Positions 7,291 through 13,390 of a DNA stretch of 14,232 nucleotides are shown here, one piece after another; the stretch's first letter is position 1, and each line of letters starts with the position of its first letter. Origin of the DNA: an uncultured Lachnospiraceae bacterium (lineage in GTDB: Bacteria > Bacillota_A > Clostridia > Lachnospirales > Lachnospiraceae); assembly GCA_902795715.1 (NCBI GenBank), contig CADBME010000126.1, positions 1 to 14,232 of the forward strand, given 5' to 3'. The notes below the pieces were generated by a model that saw nothing but the letters and a program-made list of their open reading frames with translations, was not told where the DNA came from and searched no databases. The position numbers and the translations under genes were made by a program.

Positions 7291-8268
7291 ATGTTAAATA
7301 AAAATAAAACCAGTGAAATCCCTGTTTACCTTTTTCTGGGATTTTTGGAAAGCGGAAAGACGACATTTATTCAGGAGACATTGGAAGAAGACTATTTCAA
7401 TGATGGCCAGAGAACCCTGATTCTATCCTGCGAGGAAGGCCTGGAAGAGTATGACCCGGAACTCCTTGCCCGGACCAACAGCCGGATTGAATACGTGGAT
7501 GATCAGGAGGAACTGACAGCTGAATATCTGAAATCAATCATATTGAAGCATTACCCGGACCGGGTGATTATTGAATACAACGGAATGTGGACTCAGGAAG
7601 CTTTATTTGATGCCATGGATGAGACTCCACTTACAGTTTACCAGGTCATAGCGACAGCAGATGCGACAACCTTTGACCTTTATATCAACAATATGCGTTC
7701 TCTCATGGTGGAGATGTTTCGCATGGCCGAGCTGGTGATTATCAATCGGTGTACAAAGGATTCACCAAGAGCAACCTGGCGAAGGAGCATCAAGGCCGTG
7801 AACCGGAGAGCTCAGGTTGTCTTTGAGGCATTAAATCCCCTTGATATGGATGAGGATGAAGAGGAAATGCTTCCCTTTGATATCAGCGGGGATATCATAC
7901 AGCTTGAAGATGAAGATTACGGAATCTGGTTTGTAGATGCTATGGAAAGACCGGAAATCTATGATGGGAAGACGATTGAGATGACAGCAAGAGTATTCAA
8001 GTCCCTCAGAATGCCCAAGGGAACTTTCGTGCCGGGCAGACATGCCATGACCTGCTGTGCGGATGACATCCAGTTCATCGGCTATCCCTGCCATACAAAT
8101 CATGCAAAGTCATCGACCATCAAGTCTTTAAAAAACAAGATGTGGATTCACCTTACGGCAGAAATAAAAAAAGAATACAATGATTCCTACAAGGAAGAAG
8201 GACCGGTTCTATATGCAAAAAGAATAGAGGCAGCGGAAATGCCGGATGAAGAGCTGGTATACTTCTGA
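7291..8268 (+). CDS. G3E-like GTPase fused to a TIGR03943/DUF1980-like C-terminal domain
   Basis: A 325-residue protein. The N-terminal half is a divergent G3E GTPase: Walker A GFLESGKT (17-24), then a DRVIIEYNGMW segment resembling the family's E-P-S/G switch region. The CxCC motif of the neighbouring GTPase is missing; only C47 remains in ILSCEEG. The NKxD position reads NRCTKD. The C-terminal third (about 222-300) has YDGKTIEMTARVF followed by GRHAMTCCADD (C255-C256), then CH at 267-268 and H271. This resembles the RFxxxCCxAD end of TIGR03943 (YcgQ-like) proteins, which in other Firmicutes are separate proteins beside a permease and COG0523 GTPases. Start 7291 has GGAG (7281-7284) 6 bases upstream; TTG 7279 precedes that site. 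No permease gene is in the window. Function is inferred to be metal handling. Confidence 0.78.
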   Translation: MLNKNKTSEIPVYLFLGFLESGKTTFIQETLEEDYFNDGQRTLILSCEEGLEEYDPELLARTNSRIEYVDDQEELTAEYLKSIILKHYPDRVIIEYNGMWTQEALFDAMDETPLTVYQVIATADATTFDLYINNMRSLMVEMFRMAELVIINRCTKDSPRATWRRSIKAVNRRAQVVFEALNPLDMDEDEEEMLPFDISGDIIQLEDEDYGIWFVDAMERPEIYDGKTIEMTARVFKSLRMPKGTFVPGRHAMTCCADDIQFIGYPCHTNHAKSSTIKSLKNKMWIHLTAEIKKEYNDSYKEEGPVLYAKRIEAAEMPDEELVYF

Positions 8269-8312
8269 CAGTAAGAAAAATATATGAAAAGAATTCATAC
8301 AGGAAAAACGAA

Positions 8313-8346
8313 AAAAAAGAGAGATTCGACGGAACCTCTCTTTTTT
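8313..8346. terminator. Bidirectional terminator between convergent genes
   Basis: AAAAAAGAGAG (8313-8323) pairs perfectly with CTCTCTTTTTT (8336-8346). The A-run on one side and T-run on the other give a U-tract on both strands. It sits between the second GTPase (plus) and the L,D-transpeptidase-like gene (minus), and can end both transcripts. Confidence 0.85.
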
Positions 8347-8390
8347 GTATCATTTTTTTGAGTATGAAATTTAAATCCTGCTTATTTATC

Positions 8391-9995
8391 CTATTTGATT
8401 CCGGGATCGGAAGGATCATAGTTCTGATCCCATGTAGCCTTGCCGATTGCATCGGACAATTCGGTAATACCGAATGGCAGATAGGAAGTCTTTTTGGTTC
8501 TTCCTTTACGGATAAAGGTTACATAATTGTAGGACTTACATTTCTTACTGATGTTGTAAACCATCAGAGCATTTGCAACCTGGAGACGTACACACTTGGT
8601 GGTGATGTTGCTCTTACCCATGGCATTGAAATGCGGTTTGTAGAGGGACCGAATGTTACGGCGAAGGAATCTCGGTGAATGGAAGAGAGCACCGGATCCC
8701 AGAATGGATGTTGCATACTGATAATAGTAAGTATGTCCGTTCTTGTGGAAGAGGAACCATCTATGTCTGGAGCCTCCCTTTCTGCCCAGTTTCCATTTTC
8801 CTTTGCCGCCCGCTCCGCGAACCTGTTTCTTAAGTGTAGCGTTTTTCTTGGAACAGGTTGTTACGATGGTCTTCAGGGGAACGCAGTATCCGCTGCCCTT
8901 AATATATCCCATGAAGGTTACATTATCGATGCCGGCTTTGGCATTGATGTAAATGCGCATTTTCTTCTTAAACCATGAAGAATCTGTAGCAAAGACATTT
9001 GTTACAAGGGATCCGTCTGCATTCAGATAGTAACGGTAGCTTCCCGGTGATGCCTTTCCGTGTCCCCAGTAATCCAGCCCGTTTGTTCTGAGTTTCTTCT
9101 TTGCCGGTCCCTTGCTTCCGGTACGGTAGATCTTACCACTTTCGAAGTAATACCACTTGCCGTTGGAGGGGTTCTTGCACCAGTTGTTTACACTCTTGTT
9201 AAGGACACCGTTTTTATAGTAACCGTAGGTCATAGAGCCGCTGATTACCCAGCCGTTAATCAGAAGGCCGTCTTTGTAAGCCATATTGGCTGTTTTTTCT
9301 GCTTTTGCTGCGCAATTAAAATACTTACCGACGCTTCCTGTGTATCCGTCAGCAGCAATTTTACCGGAGGTAACTTTATACATTTTGCCATCTTTATAGG
9401 CAAATCCGGAGTAAAGGGCTCCTTTATTGCAAACCAGGCCGTTGTCATCTACACCTGTATAGGACCTTCCGGCATTGGGAACATAGACGATGGTTCCATC
9501 CGTATCAACGGTTCTGGTCGTTGTATATGGTGTACCGTCGCCGTATTTAAACTCCTGGTCTCCAAATTTACAAGTAGTACTAGGAATTGACGAGAGAATA
9601 TTACGTGCGGTGTACGTGGTGCCGGCCTTGGAGACATTAAAATTTTTGTCTACTTCGTAATATTTAAGAGCCAGATGCTTGTCAGAAGATCCCGGGGATG
9701 CCAGGGCTCCATCCTTAACATAGTAGGATCCCCCTACTACTTTGAAGTCTTTTCCATTTAAGTCCGTAAGCACATAATGGTAGTCTTGTGGCATCTTGAG
9801 AATGTACTCGCCGTATGCAGGCAAACCTGTGATATTAAATCTTAAGTTGCCGCTTTTCTCTTCCCAGTGAGATTTATCATTGTTTACAGCCGCTTTTGCA
9901 GCGACACCGGCAGCCTCAAGCCTGGGGGCATTAAAGGCTGCTACAGCAGCAAACATTAACAAAAATACAAATAGTCGTTTCAAAATTTTTTCCAT
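8391..9995 (-). CDS. Secreted L,D-transpeptidase (YkuD)-like protein with wall-binding-like repeats
   Basis: A 534-residue exported protein. The signal peptide covers about residues 1-29 (basic start, FVFLLMFAAVAAF, likely cut near LEA-A). Residues about 85-335 contain repeated aromatic/Gly motifs (YYVKDG, FAYKDGKMY, MAYKDGLLINGW, YGYYKNGVL, GKWYYFESGKIY), resembling choline/glucan-binding cell-wall repeats. The YkuD domain spans about 345-490 with ALFHSP (H439) and the catalytic-cysteine strand TTKCVRL (C468). In the family this strand normally reads (S/T)HGCxR; here T466 and K467 replace His and Gly. YkuD enzymes make 3-3 cross-links in peptidoglycan. If active, this acts outside the membrane on the wall. 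The start is set by AAAGGAGGAG just upstream (9998-10007, minus strand). The gene stands alone with its own promoter and terminator. Confidence 0.85.
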   Translation of the reverse strand: MEKILKRLFVFLLMFAAVAAFNAPRLEAAGVAAKAAVNNDKSHWEEKSGNLRFNITGLPAYGEYILKMPQDYHYVLTDLNGKDFKVVGGSYYVKDGALASPGSSDKHLALKYYEVDKNFNVSKAGTTYTARNILSSIPSTTCKFGDQEFKYGDGTPYTTTRTVDTDGTIVYVPNAGRSYTGVDDNGLVCNKGALYSGFAYKDGKMYKVTSGKIAADGYTGSVGKYFNCAAKAEKTANMAYKDGLLINGWVISGSMTYGYYKNGVLNKSVNNWCKNPSNGKWYYFESGKIYRTGSKGPAKKKLRTNGLDYWGHGKASPGSYRYYLNADGSLVTNVFATDSSWFKKKMRIYINAKAGIDNVTFMGYIKGSGYCVPLKTIVTTCSKKNATLKKQVRGAGGKGKWKLGRKGGSRHRWFLFHKNGHTYYYQYATSILGSGALFHSPRFLRRNIRSLYKPHFNAMGKSNITTKCVRLQVANALMVYNISKKCKSYNYVTFIRKGRTKKTSYLPFGITELSDAIGKATWDQNYDPSDPGIK

Positions 9996-10075
9996 TGCTC
10001 CTCCTTTGTTATGAATTTAAGCGTAATATGTTAAAAATTATTACAATATGTTTACAGTTTTCTTTTGTGTTTCTT

Positions 10076-10104
10076 ATATTAACTTGATACGGGTCAAAAG
10101 TCAA
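10076..10104 (-). promoter_or_regulatory. Sigma-A promoter of the L,D-transpeptidase-like gene
   Basis: Read on the minus strand, TTGACT (10104-10099) and TAATAT (10081-10076) are separated by 17 bases. Initiation is expected near 10069, about 74 bases before the ATG. The -35 is embedded in an imperfect inverted repeat GGGTC...GACCC (10091-10109), and GGGTCAA recurs at 10138-10144, which could be operator sequence. Confidence 0.7.
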
Positions 10105-10192
10105 GACCCTTTCTATATTAACAGCATCATTTACTTAGGGTCAATTTAATAATGCTTAATATTTTCTGTCGAAAAGGAATGATAGTAATCCA

Positions 10193-10253
10193 TACTTTTT
10201 TGTTCTTTATCAGTAGGAAAAAGTACATATCATTATCAAGAAAGTATTTTTTC
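10193..10253. repeat. Three alternating inverted copies of a TACTTTTT-like motif
   Basis: TACTTTTT (10193-10200), GAAAAAGTAC (10217-10226) and GTATTTTTTC (10244-10253) are one motif in alternating orientation, with centres about 25 and 27 bp apart. The last two can pair over 10 bp with one G-U; the first two pair over 8 bp. The cluster ends 6 bp before the -35 of the pduG-like promoter and lies upstream of both divergent promoters. An operator is the natural reading, but A/T-richness makes chance possible. Confidence 0.35.
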
Positions 10254-10259
10254 AATTAT

Positions 10260-10288
10260 TTGACCGCTATATTACAAAATGATATAAT
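10260..10288 (+). promoter_or_regulatory. Sigma-A promoter of the pduG-like gene
   Basis: TTGACC (10260-10265) and a perfect TATAAT (10283-10288) are separated by exactly 17 bases. Initiation near 10295 leaves a leader of about 154 bases. Confidence 0.8.
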
Positions 10289-10294
10289 TAATGC

Positions 10295-10448
10295 CGTATA
10301 TAGAGTATCTTCGGCCTTTTAAGTAATGGTCTCAGATGCGTTTTTTTCGTGATTTTTCTGCAGAGTATTTTTGATATGCTGCAGATCGATATTCAAATAG
10401 AATCAGGCGTACCAGAATGTGCGAATTTGATGAGAAAGGAAGAAGGGC
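10295..10448 (+). other. 5' leader of the pduG-like gene
   Basis: About 154 bases between the predicted start of transcription and the ATG. It holds a hairpin with 7-bp arms TCTGCAG (10357-10363) and CTGCAGA (10379-10385), plus a weaker GCCG/CGGC pair (10293-10316). I see no B12-box or other known riboswitch consensus and no convincing leader peptide. Confidence 0.4.
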
Positions 10449-12266
10449 ATGAAATTTGTAGCGGGCGTGGATATTGGTAATGCTTCGACAGAGGTTGCTC
10501 TGGCGAACATTGAAGGTGATCAGATTACGTTCCTGGCCAGTGGGATCAGTGATACGACCGGAATCAAGGGAACAATGCAGAATATCAATGGTGTTTTCAG
10601 CTCCCTCAAGGGTGCTTTAAATAAAATAGGAAAGGATTTCTCCGATCTTGACGAGATTCGTATCAATGAGGCTGCACCGGTTATCGGTGATGTTGCCATG
10701 GAGACCATTTCCCAGACTGTCATTACAGAGTCCACCGTAATAGGTCATAATCCCAATACACCTGGAGGAACAGGTGTTGGTGTCGGTGTCTCCACCATGG
10801 TAACCGATATTCCAAAGATCAGGGAGACCGGAGATATCATTGTTATTATACCCAGGACGATTTCTTTTGAGGAAGCAGCGGATATTATCAACCAGGCTGA
10901 TGAGCGGGTTCATATTGCCGGCGCCATTCTTCAGTCGGATGATGGTAATCTTCTCCACAATCGTCTGGATACGAAGATCCCGGTAATCGATGAGGTTGTT
11001 GATATTGATAAGGTTCCCCTGGGTGTAACATGTGCAGTTGAGGTGGCCCCCATGGGCAGTGTGATACGTGAATTGTCCAATCCTTACGGCATTGCCACCC
11101 TCTTTGATCTGTCTGCCGAAGAGACCAAGAGGATTGTGCCAATCGCCCGTTCCCTGATCGGAAACCGTTCCGGAGTTGTTATTAAGACCCAGACCGGTAA
11201 TGTCAGTGCCAGAAGTGTCAAGGCCGGAACTATTACCGTAATCGGATCCCGCAAGGAGGTTTCAGTTGATGTAGACGAAGGCGCCGAGAAGATTATGGAT
11301 GGTGTTCGCAGTGTTGAGGATATCCAGGATATTACCGGCGAGAAGGATACCAATGTTGGCAGCATGCTCTTTAATGTCCGCCGGGTTATGTCCAACCTGA
11401 CTAATAAAAGTATCAAGGATATTAAGATTCAGGATATTCTTGCCGTTGATACATTTAACCCCCAGAAAGTAATCGGTGGTATTGCCGACGAGTTCGCTCT
11501 GGAGAACGCAGTCGGTATCGCAGCCATGGTTAAGTCCGACCGCCTTCAGATGGAGATGATTGCCAATATTCTCTCTGAAAAAATCGGTGTGCCGGTATAT
11601 GTAGGCGGTGTTGAGGCGGATATGGCCATCAAGGGAGCTCTGACAACCCCGGGTACCAGTGTACCTCTGGCTATCGTAGATATGGGTGCCGGGTCCACAG
11701 ATGCTTCGATTATTAACCGGGAAGGAAAAGTTAAGCTGATCCATCTTGCCGGTGCAGGAGACATGGTCTCCATGCTGATTCAGTCTGAGCTGGGACTGGA
11801 AGACTTTGACCTGGCTGAGGATGTAAAGAAATATCCTCTGGCTAAGGTGGAAAGCCTCTTCCACATCCGTCATGAGAGCGGCACGGTTCAGTTCTTTGAT
11901 AAACCGGTTGCTCCCAACCTTTACGCCAAAACCGTTCTGGTTAAGGGTAATGAACTGGTTCCCCTTGATGGGCATGAAAACCTGGAGAGAGTCAAAAATG
12001 TCAGACAGGAAGCGAAGAGGAAAGTTTTCGTGACCAATGCCATCCGTGCTTTGTCCATGGTTAGTCCTACCGGTAATCCTAAGGATATTTCCTTTGTTGT
12101 TATGGTAGGCGGATCCGCCCTCGATTTTGAGATCCCCAACTTTGTGACGGATGCTCTTTCCGAGTATGAGATTGTAGCAGGACGAGGAAATATCAGAGGC
12201 ACCGAAGGACCGAGAAATGCTGTTGCAACCGGACTGGCCCTGGCTTGTCTTCCTCCGGAGGCATAG
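10449..12266 (+). CDS. pduG: Diol/glycerol dehydratase reactivase, large subunit (PduG/DdrA-like)
   Basis: A 605-residue ATPase of the actin/Hsp70 fold, essentially full length against Salmonella PduG (about 610). Known role: with a small subunit it releases damaged cobalamin from B12-dependent diol or glycerol dehydratase at the cost of ATP. Diagnostic blocks are GVDIGNASTEVAL (D8, phosphate-binding loop 1), ETTGIKG-like DTTGIKG, RINEAAPVIGDVAMETI, IGHNPNTPGG, LSNPYGIATLF, AVDTFNPQKVIGG, DMGAGSTDASII (D411-D417, phosphate loop 2), KKYPLAKVESLFHIRHE and AGRGNIRGTEGPRNAVATGLAL. AAAGGA (10435-10440) is 8 bases before the ATG. No dehydratase subunits (pduCDE) and no small reactivase subunit (pduH) are adjacent: the next gene is an SGNH hydrolase beyond a terminator. 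It is therefore an orphan here. Diol versus glycerol specificity cannot be told from this subunit. Confidence 0.95.
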   Translation: MKFVAGVDIGNASTEVALANIEGDQITFLASGISDTTGIKGTMQNINGVFSSLKGALNKIGKDFSDLDEIRINEAAPVIGDVAMETISQTVITESTVIGHNPNTPGGTGVGVGVSTMVTDIPKIRETGDIIVIIPRTISFEEAADIINQADERVHIAGAILQSDDGNLLHNRLDTKIPVIDEVVDIDKVPLGVTCAVEVAPMGSVIRELSNPYGIATLFDLSAEETKRIVPIARSLIGNRSGVVIKTQTGNVSARSVKAGTITVIGSRKEVSVDVDEGAEKIMDGVRSVEDIQDITGEKDTNVGSMLFNVRRVMSNLTNKSIKDIKIQDILAVDTFNPQKVIGGIADEFALENAVGIAAMVKSDRLQMEMIANILSEKIGVPVYVGGVEADMAIKGALTTPGTSVPLAIVDMGAGSTDASIINREGKVKLIHLAGAGDMVSMLIQSELGLEDFDLAEDVKKYPLAKVESLFHIRHESGTVQFFDKPVAPNLYAKTVLVKGNELVPLDGHENLERVKNVRQEAKRKVFVTNAIRALSMVSPTGNPKDISFVVMVGGSALDFEIPNFVTDALSEYEIVAGRGNIRGTEGPRNAVATGLALACLPPEA

Positions 12267-12275
12267 GGTCGGTGA

Positions 12276-12288
12276 GGCTCACTGAGCC
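12276..12288 (+). other. Small hairpin just after the pduG-like stop codon
   Basis: GGCTC (12276-12280) pairs with GAGCC (12284-12288) over a three-base loop. No U-tract follows, so it is not a terminator by itself. The stretch 12289-12362 shows nothing else I can support. Confidence 0.3.
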
Positions 12289-12362
12289 CGGAGCCCCGAA
12301 CACACCTATGCAGACCTCATCTCTTTTGTACCCATCACTTTGTGAGAGTGTGTAAATAAATA

Positions 12363-12492
12363 GCTGCTGTCTGAACTGGCCTTTGGCAGAAGATCGCAGC
12401 GAAATAGTTACCATTTACAGAGTATGCAGACATGAATCGTGCCTGCCATGAAGAGAATCCGCTTGTGGGTAGCGGTCCTGTAAAAGGGTAAT
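12363..12492 (+). ncRNA. Candidate structured RNA (three-way-junction fold)
   Basis: Non-coding segment with nested complementary arms. P1: GTTACC plus TTTACAG (12407-12420) pairs with CTGTAAA plus GGTAAT (12478-12492), 13 pairs with one internal loop. P1 encloses P2 (12424-12434 with 12438-12449, about 10 pairs, one bulge and one mismatch) and P3 (CCGCT 12459-12463 with AGCGG 12471-12475, loop TGTGGGT). A separate stem precedes it: GCTGC (12363-12367) with GCAGC (12396-12400) around CTGGCC/GGCAG. A terminator follows 6 bases later. It may be the structured 3' end of the pduG transcript or an independent small RNA; no clear own promoter is seen. No known riboswitch, tRNA or hammerhead core is recognised. 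Confidence 0.35.
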
Positions 12493-12497
12493 AAAAG

Positions 12498-12569
12498 AAG
12501 AACTGTTTTAAAAAGGTTTATCGGGAATGTTCTGATTTCCGAACACTTTCTTAAGGCAGTTCTTTTTTT
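12498..12569 (+). terminator. Terminator after the pduG-like gene
   Basis: AAGAACTG (12498-12505) pairs with CAGTTCTT (12557-12564), extended inward by TTAA/TTAA and an inner CGG/CCG-containing stem (12522-12541). The T-run covers 12563-12569. Loop structure is long but continuous pairing makes it plausible. Confidence 0.7.
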
Positions 12570-12596
12570 ATCCTCATTAATTTTTATGACAATTGC

Positions 12597-12625
12597 TTGA
12601 CAGATAAACGTAAAATGATTATAAT
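12597..12625 (+). promoter_or_regulatory. Perfect consensus sigma-A promoter for the SGNH gene
   Basis: TTGACA (12597-12602) and TATAAT (12620-12625) match both consensus hexamers with a 17-base spacer. Initiation near 12632 gives a leader of about 117 bases. This should be a strong promoter. Confidence 0.85.
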
Positions 12626-12748
12626 AAATTCGTAATAATTTAAATAGAGAAATTGTGGATTTATTGTGTAACATAAAAATCAGATCAGATTGCCTGACTT
12701 AACAAGGGCATTTGCATATTTTCACAGAGAGGAGGCTGTGTATCAGGT

Positions 12749-13384
12749 ATGCTGATATCGATATTGGGAGATTCGGTCAGTACTTTTGAAGGATATACTC
12801 CATCAAAAGCTGTTTTTTTCGACCGTTATAACAGTTTTGAAACCGGAATCAATACCGTGGAAGATACCTGGTGGATGCAGGTGATCAGGGCCCTTGGGGG
12901 AGACCTGGGAGTCAATCATTCCCTTGCGGGAAGCACGGTGGCCGGCGGCATATCCTCAAGCGGCGCGTCCATGGACAGAATCCGGGCTCTGGGCGCAGAG
13001 GGAGTTCCGGACATGATTCTTATTTTCATGGGGGCCAATGACTGGGCCTACGGGATATTGCCGGATGAGTTCAGGAAGGCTTACGGCCTGATGCTTGACA
13101 GGGTAAAAGAAAGCTATCCGGACTCGGAAATCTGGTGCGGAACTATAGCTTCCGGTAAATTGGTGGATCCTGCGGAGCGCTTTTTCTTTAATATGGACGG
13201 GCTGATCAGCCCCCGAATCTACAGTGACATTATTGACAGCCTGGCCGGGGACCGTCACCTGCATACGGCAGATATGGCCCGGAATCAGGTGGAATACGAA
13301 ACCATAGACGGAGTTCATCCCAATAAAGAGGGTATGAAAACTCTGGCTGACCTGTGGCTTAAGAGTATACAGGGAGAGGAGTGA
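12749..13384 (+). CDS. SGNH/GDSL-family hydrolase
   Basis: A 211-residue esterase/lipase-like hydrolase. The SGNH blocks are complete: block I GDSVS with nucleophile S9, a block II glycine in NHSLAGSTV, block III G95-A-N97-D98, and block V D187-G-V-H190. Family members cleave acyl or acetyl esters on lipids, sugars or wall polymers. No signal peptide or membrane segment is visible, so it is probably cytosolic. GGAGG (12731-12735) lies 13 bases before the ATG, rather far, but no better in-frame start is present. It is driven by a consensus promoter and is followed after 6 bp by a secreted Ig-like protein, so the two are probably cotranscribed and translationally coupled. Substrate unknown. Confidence 0.9.
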   Translation: MLISILGDSVSTFEGYTPSKAVFFDRYNSFETGINTVEDTWWMQVIRALGGDLGVNHSLAGSTVAGGISSSGASMDRIRALGAEGVPDMILIFMGANDWAYGILPDEFRKAYGLMLDRVKESYPDSEIWCGTIASGKLVDPAERFFFNMDGLISPRIYSDIIDSLAGDRHLHTADMARNQVEYETIDGVHPNKEGMKTLADLWLKSIQGEE

Positions 13385-13390
13385 CAAGCT

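Noticed and set aside
10295..10448. Cobalamin riboswitch ahead of pduG
   Set aside because: No B12-box is seen in the 154-base leader; it contains only simple hairpins.
11262..11975. Minus-strand open frame of 237 codons opposite the pduG-like gene
   Set aside because: No domain and no ribosome site; the sense strand is a full-length conserved protein.
12432..12491. 19-codon open frame inside the structured region after pduG
   Set aside because: No ribosome site, and the sequence is better explained by RNA base pairing.
12407..12492. tRNA, hammerhead or known riboswitch identity for the three-way fold
   Set aside because: No T-loop GTTC/TTCRA consensus or CCA end, no CTGANGA plus GAAA hammerhead core, and no motif of a riboswitch class I know.
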